Origin: Burkholderia sp. L27(2015)
GTDB lineage: Bacteria; Pseudomonadota; Gammaproteobacteria; Burkholderiales; Burkholderiaceae
DNA: 64,000 bases
Reading direction: 5' to 3'
Assembly: GCF_009765705.1 (NCBI RefSeq)
Contig: NZ_LMUX01000021.1
Location: 151,607-215,606 of the forward strand
Shown here: piece after piece, positions 29,478 through 38,213 of the stretch
Layout: each line of letters starts with the position of its first letter
Numbering within the stretch: the stretch's first letter is position 1
The notes under the pieces: model-generated
The model's database searches: none
What the model saw: only the letters and a program-made list of their open reading frames with translations
Told to the model about the DNA's origin: nothing
Position numbers and translations under genes: made by a program

Positions 29478-29851
29478 GTCAGCACCAGGACCAGCGCGGT
29501 AGAGAATACCTGCGCTAACAAATAGTTGAACGCGAACGTGACGGTCATCACGTGCATCAGGATCGCATTAAGTGCGATGCCGGCGATAGCGATTGACCCA
29601 AAGCGGGCCGCCGTTTGCAAAATTCCGGCCCGGCTTTTGAACGTGATCCGGTAATTCAACGCATAGTTGACGATGGCACCCACGCACGCGCCTAGCGATG
29701 AAGCCAACACGGGTCGCGCGAGGCCGCCTTGAACCAGCAGAACCAATACTGCATATTGGCAAGCGGTGCCGGTGGCTCCGACCGCCGCATAGATCAAGAA
29801 GCGTTTGACGCTTGTCATCGGTGTGCGGCCATTACTGCCTTGCGTTGCCAT
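29420..29851 (-). CDS. GtrA-like lipid-linked sugar flippase
   Basis: A 143-residue protein with four hydrophobic helices matching the GtrA family: RFLIYAAVGATGTACQYAVL, GACVGAIVNYALNYRITF (the family's conserved NY and F) and TYSANLLWTFGSKR. GtrA proteins are thought to flip undecaprenyl-phosphate-glucose for periplasmic glycosylation. The ATG at 29851 overlaps the upstream gtrB-like gene by 20 bases; ATG at 29818 is an alternative. The 3' end overlaps the convergent GT87 gene, so the three-gene set is physically interlocked. Confidence 0.8.
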   Translation of the reverse strand: MATQGSNGRTPMTSVKRFLIYAAVGATGTACQYAVLVLLVQGGLARPVLASSLGACVGAIVNYALNYRITFKSRAGILQTAARFGSIAIAGIALNAILMHVMTVTFAFNYLLAQVFSTALVLVLTYSANLLWTFGSKRASTER

Positions 29852-30878
29852 ACTGACGGCGAATCAGATAGATCGGACGTCCTTTGGACTCCAGATAGAC
29901 TCGACCGATGTATTCGCCCAGAACGCCGATGCCGATCAATTGGATCCCGCCGAGAAACAGGATGACCGTGAGTAACGACGCATAGCCCGGCATGTCGATG
30001 CCGCGTATCAGCGTTTTGATAATGGTGACCAGGCCGTAGAGGAAGGCGAGCGATGAAATGACGAGGCCGCAATAGGTCCAGCAGCGCAGTGGCACCGTGC
30101 TGAAACTCGTTATCCCTTCAATGGCGAAATTCCACAATTTCCACCCGGAAAATTTTGTGGTTCCCGCACTGCGAGGCGCCCGGACGTATTCGACCGTGGC
30201 AGTCTTGTAACCTAACCAGGCAAACAGGCCTTTCATGAAGCGCCGATTTTCCGGCAATTGCTTGAGGGCTTCGAGTACTTGACGATCGATCAGGCGAAAG
30301 TCACCGACGTTCTCAGGCAGAGGAATGTCCGCCACGGCATTGTGCACGCGATAGAACAAATGGGCGGTTTTGCGCTTAAGGTAGGAGTCGGTGCTCCGGT
30401 TGGTGCGCTTGGCCAGTACGACTTCATAGCCGTTAAGCCATTGTTCGATCAGGCGCGGGATCAATTCGGGCGGATCTTGAAGATCGGCGTCGATCGGAAT
30501 GACGGCGTCGCCCAACGCTTCGTTCAGTCCTGCCGTCAAGGCGGCTTCCTTGCCGAAATTTCTCGACAGATCGATGACTCGCGTGCGTGGGTCCTGCCCC
30601 ACCATGGCGATCAGTTGTTCCAAGGTGTCGTCGGCGCTGCCATCGTTGATGCAAACGATTTCGAAATCGAAACGGTCGAGGGCCGCGAGTACCGGGGCGA
30701 TTCCCAGGAAGAAATTGGCAACCGCCAAGCTCTCATTGTAAAAGGGAACGACGAGTGATAGCAGTGGCTTTCTTGTGCTTTGACCCGGCGAATTCTTCGT
30801 CATCCCTGCTTGGGAATGTTCCGCGGAATAGGGCGGCTGCGAGTCGAGAGGTTGGGCGTTTCTAATTATCTGCTCCAC
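29832..30878 (-). CDS. GtrB-like polyprenyl-phosphate glycosyltransferase (GT2)
   Basis: A 348-residue family 2 glycosyltransferase with a C-terminal membrane anchor. The N-terminal LSLVVPFYNESLAVANFF, FEIVCINDGSADDTLE (nucleotide-sugar binding), LSRNFGKEAALTAGLNEA and the DADLQDPPELIP motif match the DPM1/GtrB group, which makes undecaprenyl-phosphate-glucose or a similar carrier. Two helices near the C-terminus (CWTYCGLVISSLAFLYGLVT; LLTVILFLGGIQLIGIGVLG) precede EYIGRVYLESKGRPIY. The first ATG is used; MTKNSPGQ at 30803 is an alternative. It is coupled to the gtrA-like gene. Confidence 0.85.
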   Translation of the reverse strand: MEQIIRNAQPLDSQPPYSAEHSQAGMTKNSPGQSTRKPLLSLVVPFYNESLAVANFFLGIAPVLAALDRFDFEIVCINDGSADDTLEQLIAMVGQDPRTRVIDLSRNFGKEAALTAGLNEALGDAVIPIDADLQDPPELIPRLIEQWLNGYEVVLAKRTNRSTDSYLKRKTAHLFYRVHNAVADIPLPENVGDFRLIDRQVLEALKQLPENRRFMKGLFAWLGYKTATVEYVRAPRSAGTTKFSGWKLWNFAIEGITSFSTVPLRCWTYCGLVISSLAFLYGLVTIIKTLIRGIDMPGYASLLTVILFLGGIQLIGIGVLGEYIGRVYLESKGRPIYLIRRQYGNARQ

Positions 30879-31098
30879 GGGCGGCCCTCTTGCCGGGGAT
30901 TTCTGTCTCGCAGCACAGGGTCCCCGGTTCCGGGCGGATCGTTACAGGGTATCCAACTTGTCCGGAGCATTCTATCTTATTGCGGAGTAGAAAAAATCCT
31001 GCCCAAGACTGATCTGTGCGGGAGCGTCAAAACGAGTCATTGGGAGGCTAGCCAAGCGGGTGGATAAGGGGTAGCTGCGCGGGGCCTCAGGCAGATGA

Positions 31099-32664
31099 TC
31101 AAGCAGATGGCCGGCGTCGGCGCTCGCGTATGCGCTTTTCAACTTCGCTGATATAAGCCGCTGCCTCCGCGACGGTATAGATCGTCCGACGCCGCAGATG
31201 GACCGTCTCGGGGAAGGTCGGGTCGGTACTGCCTTCGATATCGCAAGCCATTGCCAGGGCGAGGAATGCGTGCTGACTGGACGATAGCGGTGCGGCGAAG
31301 CTGGGGGCGACGGGTGGGCTTTCGAACAAGCGCATGAAGCGCGTGAAAAAACCATAGTCCGCGGTCGCGGGGAGCGTGCTCGGCGCTTCCTCCTCAGACA
31401 GGCGAGGCGCATTCTGATTGATCGCGGCCGCCAGCGTATTGGCCGTCCGGTCCCGTTCGGTCAAGGGAGGTAAACCAAAACGCGCCTCGAGCGTGGCAAG
31501 GATCGACGTGTGATCGAAGCGGGTGCTGGGATCGTCGGGCGTGGTACCGATCACCGTTCCTCTTTGCGTGTAAGCGCTCACAATCACCGCGGGAACCCGT
31601 ACGCCGAGTAAGTCGAAACCGAAGTCGACGCCGGGTGTGGCATAGCGCGCTTCGTCGCCCGGTGCAACGGCTGCGGGAGGCGGCACATGATCGTAGAAAC
31701 CGCCATGTTCGTCGCAGGTGACGACCAGCATCGTCTCGGGCCATAGCGCTGAGTTGCGCAGCGTGTCATAGACCAGCTTGATCAGCTTTTCACCCTCGCG
31801 GATATCGTTGAGCGGGTGCATCGAGTTGCCGTTTATGCAATCGTGACCGGTGTCGTAAGCCGGCTCGATGAAGGTGTAGGCGGGTAGATCCTGCGCTGTG
31901 ACGTCGGAGGCGAATTCCGACATATGACGAAAATTTTTCGTCAACGGATCGACGTACTCCTTGCGCAGACTGTCGATTCCCGCGCACTGGGGCAAGCCGT
32001 CGTGATACACGCGCCATCGCTCGACGCCCAGCCGTTCGAATATCGTATGGTTCTGAAACGAATAGCCGCCGAGAATTTGCGCTTCGCTCGGGCTTGCGGT
32101 CAGGCCGCCGGAAGTGGCGGCATGCACGAAAAAACGGTTCGGCCAGGTCGGGCCCGGCAGTGACGCATGCCAGAAGTTGCAGATGGCGAATTCTCGGGCC
32201 AAGGTCGCCAGCACAGGTATCTGGGCCGGCCTGTAATACTCCATCACGCGGTCGGCTTCTTCCAGCGTAGGCGCCGCTGCCCGCGCGCTGCTGACGAAAC
32301 CCGACATCGGGGCCGGTGTGACCGGCCGATTAGGTAAGCGGCCCGTCTCCCGGCCCGTCTCCCGGCCCGTCTCCCGGGTAGGCCCGCGGGTTGTCTCCGA
32401 ATGCAGGCCGTAGAGCTGAATTTGAATGTCGTCGAATTCATGTCCCGGATCGAACGACATCGTGTAGCGTTTCGCTGGAGTGCGTACACCGCTGGCGGTA
32501 TTGAACTGCGATCTGGCGGATTTCGACCAGGCGGTGGCCGCGGCAGGTTTGCCCACCACGCGGGGATCGGCCGACTGCAGGCTCCCCAGCAAGTGGTCGA
32601 ACGAGCGGTTTTCCAGCATTAGCACGACGAAATGCTGAATTTTTCCCAATGATGAGGCGGGCAT
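31099..32664 (-). CDS. Phospholipase C / acid phosphatase family phosphoesterase
   Basis: A 521-residue protein of the phosphoesterase family that includes bacterial phospholipase C and AcpA. Motifs are the N-terminal HFVVLMLENRSFDHLLG, LPGPTWPNRFFVHAATSGG, PAYTFIEPAYDTGHDCINGN, VVTCDEHGGFYDHVPPP and RVPAVIVSAY. It starts directly at the catalytic domain with no Tat or Sec signal, unlike secreted PlcN/PlcC enzymes, so it may be cytosolic or exported otherwise. A repeated RETG segment near residue 95 is encoded by a 12-bp tandem repeat. It lies downstream of the M20 gene by 101 bases and might be the operon's last gene. Confidence 0.85.
   Translation of the reverse strand: MPASSLGKIQHFVVLMLENRSFDHLLGSLQSADPRVVGKPAAATAWSKSARSQFNTASGVRTPAKRYTMSFDPGHEFDDIQIQLYGLHSETTRGPTRETGRETGRETGRLPNRPVTPAPMSGFVSSARAAAPTLEEADRVMEYYRPAQIPVLATLAREFAICNFWHASLPGPTWPNRFFVHAATSGGLTASPSEAQILGGYSFQNHTIFERLGVERWRVYHDGLPQCAGIDSLRKEYVDPLTKNFRHMSEFASDVTAQDLPAYTFIEPAYDTGHDCINGNSMHPLNDIREGEKLIKLVYDTLRNSALWPETMLVVTCDEHGGFYDHVPPPAAVAPGDEARYATPGVDFGFDLLGVRVPAVIVSAYTQRGTVIGTTPDDPSTRFDHTSILATLEARFGLPPLTERDRTANTLAAAINQNAPRLSEEEAPSTLPATADYGFFTRFMRLFESPPVAPSFAAPLSSSQHAFLALAMACDIEGSTDPTFPETVHLRRRTIYTVAEAAAYISEVEKRIRERRRRPSA
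32339..32374 (-). repeat. 12-bp tandem repeat inside the phospholipase gene
   Basis: Three perfect copies of CGGCCCGTCTCC (plus strand) encode a repeated Arg-Glu-Thr-Gly unit in a likely loop. Copy-number change would stay in frame. Confidence 0.9.
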
Positions 32665-32765
32665 AACGCGAATCTCCGGTCCGAGACACTGCCCACTGTA
32701 GTGGAAGCGGTGACTTATGACCAGTCACCGCAGCGCCGGGGGTCTTCGGTTCGCGTGCTCCGTCG

Positions 32766-34034
32766 TTACAAAATGGCCGCCGTGGCGCGGGCCTGCAACA
32801 CATCGTAGAGCGTGCGCGCCACCACTTTGGTGGCGCGCCGCAAGTCTTCGAGCACCAGATGTTCATCGGCGCGCTTGGCGTTCGATTCGAGCACGGTGCG
32901 TGGGCCGGCCCCGTACAGGACGGCCGCAGCACCCGCTTGCGCATAGAGGCGCGCGTCGGTGTAAAGCGGTGTGCCGCGCGCAGCCAGCGGTTCGCCCAGC
33001 ACCGCGAGCCCATGCCGCTGCAATGCCTCGACTAACGGCGCGATGGCCGGCGTCGGTGTCATCGCACGCGCCAACAGCAAACGTTTGATCTCGACCTTGA
33101 TCCCGGGCACTTGAGCCGCAGTCGCTTCGATCAGGGCGCGCAAGCCGGCTTCCACCGCTTGCGGGTCTTCTTCCGGGATCATGCGCCGGTCGAGCTTGAA
33201 GGTGACTTTCCCTGGCACCACGTTGGTGTTCGTACCCCCGGCGATCCAGCCTACGTTCAGGTAGGGGTGGTCGATCCCCGGAACCTGCGAGCGCTGTTCG
33301 CGGTAACGCGCATTCTGCGCGTACAGCGCGTTCAGGATGCCGACCGCGCCTTGTAACGCATCGACGCCGCTGGCGGGAATTGCCGCGTGAGCCATCTTGC
33401 CGTGCACGGTCACTTCCATTTGCAGGCAGCCGTTGTGAGCCGTGACGACTTCATAAGAAAAGCCGGCGGCGATCACGTAGTCGGGGCGGCTGAGCCCCGT
33501 GCGCAGCAGCCAGCCTGGCCCGAGTTCGCCACCGAATTCCTCGTCATAGGTGAAGTGCAGTTCCACCGTGCCCGCCAGTGGCGTGTGCAAGGCTTCCAAC
33601 GCGCGCAGCGCAAAGGTATAGGTTGCGAAATCGCTCTTGCTGACGGCGGCAGCCCGACCGTACAGCTTGCCGGCCTCGATCGTCGCGTCGTATGGCGGGT
33701 GCCGCCAGCCATCGCCCGGGGGCACGACATCGCCGTGCGCGTTGAGCGCGATGGTCGGGCCCGCGCCGAAATGGCGCCGCACGATCAGGTTGGTAATGCT
33801 TTGCATACCTGCGGAAAGGACTTCGGCCGCAGGCACCGGATGCACTTCGACGTTCAAGCCGAACTCGCCGAGCAATGCCGCGGTGCGCTGCGCATGCGGC
33901 GCGTTGTCGCCGGGTGGGGTATCGGTCGGAATTTGGACCAGTGCTTGCAGAAAGCGGGTTTGTGCGTCGAAGTGCTGGTCGATCCAACGATCGAGTTCAT
34001 CGTACACGGGTGACGATACGGGTTGGACAGTCAT
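32766..34034 (-). CDS. M20 family metallopeptidase / amidohydrolase (ArgE/DapE type)
   Basis: A 422-residue dizinc amidohydrolase. Metal-site motifs are ALNAHGDVVPPGDGW, HFTYDEEFGGELGPG and YTDARLYAQAGAAAVLYGAG; the dimerisation lid is the central part (HNGCLQMEVTVHGKMAHAAI). The overall pattern fits the ArgE/DapE/ACY1/CPG2 group, which deacylates N-acyl amino acids or cleaves dipeptides. The exact substrate cannot be told. It is downstream of the carbamoylase-type gene and the amino acid transporter in the same direction, suggesting hydrolysis of imported N-substituted amino acids. Confidence 0.85.
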   Translation of the reverse strand: MTVQPVSSPVYDELDRWIDQHFDAQTRFLQALVQIPTDTPPGDNAPHAQRTAALLGEFGLNVEVHPVPAAEVLSAGMQSITNLIVRRHFGAGPTIALNAHGDVVPPGDGWRHPPYDATIEAGKLYGRAAAVSKSDFATYTFALRALEALHTPLAGTVELHFTYDEEFGGELGPGWLLRTGLSRPDYVIAAGFSYEVVTAHNGCLQMEVTVHGKMAHAAIPASGVDALQGAVGILNALYAQNARYREQRSQVPGIDHPYLNVGWIAGGTNTNVVPGKVTFKLDRRMIPEEDPQAVEAGLRALIEATAAQVPGIKVEIKRLLLARAMTPTPAIAPLVEALQRHGLAVLGEPLAARGTPLYTDARLYAQAGAAAVLYGAGPRTVLESNAKRADEHLVLEDLRRATKVVARTLYDVLQARATAAIL

Positions 34035-34080
34035 GCAGACTCGCTAAGGTAAGGCTTGTTAAGGTAAGACCCTGCCAGGC

Positions 34081-35316
34081 TCAAGGCCGGGCAAAATGTT
34101 CAATGAAATGCAGCAGGACCGAGGTGGCGATCTCCGCGTCTTCCGCCGTCATGGTTTCGAGCGGGTTGTGGCTGATGCCGCCATTGCCGCAGCGCACGAA
34201 CAGCATCGCGGTCGGGGTAACCGGGGCAAATTGCATCGCGTCATGGCCAGCCCCGCTAGGCAAATGTTTAACGCTCACGCCATGCGCGGCGATGGCGTCG
34301 GCCATGCGTTTTTGCAGCGACGGCGCGCATGGCGACGCGGTGAGCGCGTAGTAGGGCGCCCAGGTGAATTCCACGCGACGGCGCTGCGCAATGCCGGCGA
34401 GGTTGTCGTGCAGCGCCTGGAGTGCATCGAGGCGTTGCGCGTCGTCGCCTGAACGCAGATCGATCGAGAACTCCACGTGGCCGGGGATCACATTCACGGC
34501 TCCGCCGCCGGCGACGCTGAACTTGCCGACGGTGGCGACAAGGTGTGGCGCGCGCGCTTGCGCCAACTGCTCGACTGCCAGCGCCATTTCGGCGGCGGCG
34601 GCGAGGGCGTCGCGACGCCCCGGCATGGGCACCGTGCCCGCGTGTCCCGCCAAGCCGGTGACGCTGACCTTGACGCGCGTGCAGCCGGCAATCGCCGTGA
34701 CCACGCCCACCGGCAGGCCGGCATCGAGCAGCACCGGACCCTGTTCGATATGACTTTCGACGAAGCAGGCGACGCGGCTGAAGTCGCGTTGCAGTGTCGG
34801 CCAACCGTCAGCGTAGCCGCCGAAACGGCCAATTGCATCGCGCATCGAGAGCCCCGCGTCGTCGGCCATCTCCAGCCACGCCGGATCGAAGTGGCCGCTC
34901 ATCGCGGCCGACCCGACCATCGTGACATTGAAGCGCACGCCTTCCTCATCGCCAAAACCGATGACCTCAATTGCGTGCGGCAGGCGCACGGCGCGTGCGT
35001 TGAGATCATGGACACAAGCGATCGCGGTGAGGATGCCAAATAGGCCGTCGTACTTGCCCGCATCGACTACGCTGTCCAAGTGCGAGCCGGACATGATTAC
35101 CGGCGCGTCGGGCGTGAGGCCGGCATAGCGGCCCACCACATTGCCCAGCGCATCGTAGTCGGCCTGCATGCCAGCGTCGCGCATCAGCGCAAGCAGGTAG
35201 TCGCCGGCTTGACGGTGTTGCGGCGTCAGATAGGTGCGCGTGAGGCGACTGTCGTCCTGCGTGAAGCGCGCCAGATCGTCGGCTTGTTGTATCAGACGGG
35301 TTCCAAAGCGCATCAA
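34081..35316 (-). CDS. Zn-dependent N-carbamoyl-L-amino acid / allantoate amidohydrolase family
   Basis: A 411-residue M20-like amidohydrolase of the hydantoinase/carbamoylase group. Motifs are MSGSHLDSVVDAGKYDGLFG, GDEEGVRFNVTMVGS, ESHIEQGPVLLDAGLPVGVV, TGLAGHAGTVPMPGRRDA and PSGAGHDAMQFAP. Such enzymes remove the carbamoyl group from N-carbamoyl amino acids, beta-ureido acids or allantoate. No hydantoinase or dihydropyrimidinase gene is nearby, so ureido compounds are presumably imported or made elsewhere. It sits 28 bases after the ABC ATPase gene in the same operon. Confidence 0.87.
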   Translation of the reverse strand: MMRFGTRLIQQADDLARFTQDDSRLTRTYLTPQHRQAGDYLLALMRDAGMQADYDALGNVVGRYAGLTPDAPVIMSGSHLDSVVDAGKYDGLFGILTAIACVHDLNARAVRLPHAIEVIGFGDEEGVRFNVTMVGSAAMSGHFDPAWLEMADDAGLSMRDAIGRFGGYADGWPTLQRDFSRVACFVESHIEQGPVLLDAGLPVGVVTAIAGCTRVKVSVTGLAGHAGTVPMPGRRDALAAAAEMALAVEQLAQARAPHLVATVGKFSVAGGGAVNVIPGHVEFSIDLRSGDDAQRLDALQALHDNLAGIAQRRRVEFTWAPYYALTASPCAPSLQKRMADAIAAHGVSVKHLPSGAGHDAMQFAPVTPTAMLFVRCGNGGISHNPLETMTAEDAEIATSVLLHFIEHFARP

Positions 35317-35344
35317 GCGACTCCGTAAAACAGGCTATGCACAA

Positions 35345-36076
35345 TCAAGCCGCGACCATGCCGAGAAACTGCTGCAGTTCGGGCGTTTTCGGGCGACTGA
35401 AAAACTCCTCGGGCGCGCCCGTCTCGTGTACTTTACCCTGATGCATGAAGATCACGCGATCGCAGACTTCGCGCGCGAAGCGCATCTCGTGCGTGACCAT
35501 CATGAGCGTCATACCGGCGTCGGCCAGTGCACGCACGACAGCGAGCACTTCATTGACCAATTCCGGGTCGAGCGCCGAGGTGATCTCGTCGCACAACAGC
35601 GCGCGCGGCTGCATCGCCAGCGCCCGCGCGATGGCCACGCGCTGCTGCTGCCCACCCGAGAGCTGATCGGGCATGGCATCGAATTTTTCGGCGAGACCAA
35701 CGCGTCCCAGCATATCGCGAGCGATGCGCTCGGCTTCATCGGTTGCGGTCTTCTTGACCACTTGCTGCGACAACATTACGTTGCGCCCGGCCGAGAGATG
35801 CGGGAACAAATTGAACTGCTGGAAGATCATGCCGACCTTGAGGCGCAGTTCGCGCAGATGCGTTTCGTGCGTGCTGACGGGGACTTCGTCGACCGTGATG
35901 CTGCCTTCGCTAATGGCTTCCAGCCCGTTCACGCAGCGCAGCAGGGTACTTTTGCCGGAGCCGCTCTTGCCGATCACGGCAATCACTTCGCCAGCCTCGA
36001 TCGACAGGCTCACGCCCTTGAGCACATGGTTGGCGCCGAAATGCTTGTGTACGTTATCAATGATGATGAGCGGCAT
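35345..36076 (-). CDS. Polar amino acid ABC transporter, ATP-binding protein
   Basis: 243 residues. Walker [10 protein letters not shown], the Q-loop [12 protein letters not shown], signature [16 protein letters not shown], Walker [15 protein letters not shown] and switch His [10 protein letters not shown] are intact, with the GlnQ/HisP-type layout for polar amino acid importers. The start [14 protein letters not shown] is chosen as the family N-terminus; it overlaps the end of the preceding permease gene by 20 bases. It energises uptake by the two permeases and the binding protein encoded upstream in the same operon. Confidence 0.93.
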   Translation of the reverse strand: MPLIIIDNVHKHFGANHVLKGVSLSIEAGEVIAVIGKSGSGKSTLLRCVNGLEAISEGSITVDEVPVSTHETHLRELRLKVGMIFQQFNLFPHLSAGRNVMLSQQVVKKTATDEAERIARDMLGRVGLAEKFDAMPDQLSGGQQQRVAIARALAMQPRALLCDEITSALDPELVNEVLAVVRALADAGMTLMMVTHEMRFAREVCDRVIFMHQGKVHETGAPEEFFSRPKTPELQQFLGMVAA

Positions 36077-36713
36077 TGAGCTTCCTCTCGAGGTGTTTGG
36101 CCAGACGCGAGAGCGGCCAGCACAAGATGAAATAGAGCGCCGCGACCATCGCGTAGACGGTGAAGGGCTTGAAGGTGGCATTGGTAATGATGGTGCCGGC
36201 CTTGGAAATCTCCATGAAGCCGATGATGGAGGCCAGCGCCGTACCCTTGATCACCTGCACCGAAAAACCGACGGTGGGCGCGATCGCAATGCGCATCGCT
36301 TGCGGCAACACGACGTGGCGCATTTGCTGCAAATAGCCCATGGCCAGCGACGACGAGGCTTCCCACTGGCCGCGCGGCACGGCGTCGACGCAGCCGCGCC
36401 AGATTTCAGCAAGGAACGCGCTGGCCCACAGCGTCAATGCGAGGCTGGCGGCGCTCCATGGCGTGGTGTCGACGCCGAGCAGCGATAAACCAAAAAATGC
36501 GATGAACAACTGCATCAACAGCGGCGTGCCTTGAAACAGTTCGATGTAAGTGCGGGCTGCGGCCGGCAAGGCGTTGCCGCGCCCAGTGCGCAGCAGCAGG
36601 ACCAGCAAGCCGACCACACCGCCGCCGATAAACGCGACCAGCGATAGCGCAATCGTCCAGCGTGCCGAAAGCAGCAGGCCGCGGGCGATATCCCAGAGAG
36701 TAAAGTCGCTCAT
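36057..36713 (-). CDS. Polar amino acid ABC transporter permease (second)
   Basis: 218 residues with about five helices, from MSDFTLWDIARGLLLSARWT. The HisM/GlnP-type signature is present: YIELFQGTPLLMQLFIAFFG and the EAA-loop RGCVDAVPRGQWEASSSLAM followed by MRHVVLPQAMRIAIAP. A Shine-Dalgarno AAGGTG precedes the ATG, and the ATG overlaps the upstream permease stop (ATGA). It forms the translocation channel with its paired permease. Confidence 0.92.
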   Translation of the reverse strand: MSDFTLWDIARGLLLSARWTIALSLVAFIGGGVVGLLVLLLRTGRGNALPAAARTYIELFQGTPLLMQLFIAFFGLSLLGVDTTPWSAASLALTLWASAFLAEIWRGCVDAVPRGQWEASSSLAMGYLQQMRHVVLPQAMRIAIAPTVGFSVQVIKGTALASIIGFMEISKAGTIITNATFKPFTVYAMVAALYFILCWPLSRLAKHLERKLNAAHHH

Positions 36714-37381
36714 CGTTTCACCTTGCGCGGAAATAACTGTATGCCGATTTGCCGCATCACTTGCCGCACGAAAATGGCGAGCACCAGGTAGATACCGGTC
36801 GCGATGAAATACGCCTCGAAGGCGCGGAAATTGCGCGACTGGATGAAGTTGGCCGCGAAGGTCAAGTCTTCCACCGCGATCTGCGAACACGCAGCCGAGC
36901 CCAGCATTACGATCACGACCTGGCTCGATAGCGCGGGCCAGATTTTTTGCAGCGCCGGGCGCAACACGACATGGCGAAACACCTGCAACCGCGTCATCGC
37001 CAGGCACATGCCGGCTTCGATCTGACCGCGCGGCACGGCGTCCACGCCGGCACGGATGATCTCGGTGCTATAGGCGCCGAGATTGAACACCATGGCCAGC
37101 GACGCCGCTTCCAGTTCGGTGAGCTGAATGCCGGCGCTGGGCAAGCCGAAGAAGATAAAGAACAGCTGGACCAGGAACGGCGTGTTGCGCACGATCTCGA
37201 CATAAGCGCCGACTGCCGTTTTCAAAGGCCGTGGGCCGTAACTGCGCGCCCACGCGCCGAAGATGCCCAGCGCAATGCCGCATACGCCGCCGACCGCGAT
37301 CAGCTCGAGCGTCAGCAACGCGCCCTTAAGCAGCAGCGGGTAGTAGGCCAGCACATCGCCGAAATTGAAGTGATATCGCAT
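36710..37381 (-). CDS. Polar amino acid ABC transporter permease (first)
   Basis: 223 residues. It has membrane helices and the conserved ABC-importer segments AYVEIVRNTPFLVQLFFIFF and RAGVDAVPRGQIEAGMCLAM, then FRHVVLRPALQKIWPALSSQ. It is paralogous to the downstream permease. The start is 49 bases after the binding-protein gene; the stop overlaps the next start by 4 bases, indicating coupled synthesis of the two channel halves. Confidence 0.92.
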   Translation of the reverse strand: MRYHFNFGDVLAYYPLLLKGALLTLELIAVGGVCGIALGIFGAWARSYGPRPLKTAVGAYVEIVRNTPFLVQLFFIFFGLPSAGIQLTELEAASLAMVFNLGAYSTEIIRAGVDAVPRGQIEAGMCLAMTRLQVFRHVVLRPALQKIWPALSSQVVIVMLGSAACSQIAVEDLTFAANFIQSRNFRAFEAYFIATGIYLVLAIFVRQVMRQIGIQLFPRKVKR

Positions 37382-37430
37382 GGGACGCTCTGAGTGTTGC
37401 TACGGTTGGACGGCGGCGTCAGCTCGCTGA

Positions 37431-38213
37431 TTACAGGTTGGCCGGCAGCTTGGCGTTCAGCCAGGTTTGCGAAATACGATCGAAGCTGCCGTCTTTCTTA
37501 CCTTGCTCGATTAGCGCGTTGATCTTGGCTTTCAGGCGTGGCTCGTCCTTGTTCAAGCCGATCTCGCAGGGCGAGTCCTTGATCAGGAATTTCGGCTCCG
37601 GTTTCTTGGGCGGGTTCTTGGCGAGAATCGCGGCGGCCACGACGTTGCCCGAGGCGATCAGCTCGACCTGGCCCGAGAGGAATGCGCTGATGGTGCTGTT
37701 GTTGTCTTCGTAACGCTTGATCACGGCGGTGGGCGGGGCGATCTTGCTCAGCTCGATATCTTCGATCGCGCCACGGGTCACACCGACGGTCTTGCCGGCC
37801 AGATCATCCGCTTTGCTGACCTTCTCGCTAGCCGGCCCGAATACGCCGTTATAGAACGGCGCATAGGGCACCGAAAAATCGATCACCTTATCGCGCTCGG
37901 GATTTTCGCCAAGGCTGGAAATGACCAGGTCGACCTTGCGTGTGGTGAGGTAGGGAATCCGGTTGGCGCTGGTCACGGGCACCAATTCGAGCACCACGTT
38001 GAGTTTTTGCGCCAGGTATTTCGCGGTGTCGATGTCGTAGCCGACGGGGCGCAGGTCGGGGCCAACCGAGCCGAACGGGGGGAAATCCTGCGGCACGGCG
38101 ACCTTCAGCGTCTTGGAGGCGATGATGTCGTCGAGCGCATCGGCGTGGGCAAACGATGCCGCGCTCAGCGCGGCCGCGGCAAACAGGGTGGCGATCAAAC
38201 GGTGCAGTTTCAT
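37431..38213 (-). CDS. Periplasmic amino acid-binding protein (SBP_bac_3)
   Basis: 260 residues with a Sec signal peptide (MKLHRLIATLFAAAALSAAS, cleavage after SFAHA). The mature protein begins DALDDIIASKTLKVAVPQDF and contains VGYDIDTAKYLAQKLNVVLE, DLVISSLGENPERDKVIDFS and AGKTVGVTRGAIEDIELSKI, the family 3 solute-binding layout. It delivers a polar amino acid or derivative to the permeases. The ATG overlaps the gntR stop by 4 bases and has a GAGAGA ribosome site, so regulator and binding protein are coupled. Confidence 0.93.
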   Translation of the reverse strand: MKLHRLIATLFAAAALSAASFAHADALDDIIASKTLKVAVPQDFPPFGSVGPDLRPVGYDIDTAKYLAQKLNVVLELVPVTSANRIPYLTTRKVDLVISSLGENPERDKVIDFSVPYAPFYNGVFGPASEKVSKADDLAGKTVGVTRGAIEDIELSKIAPPTAVIKRYEDNNSTISAFLSGQVELIASGNVVAAAILAKNPPKKPEPKFLIKDSPCEIGLNKDEPRLKAKINALIEQGKKDGSFDRISQTWLNAKLPANL

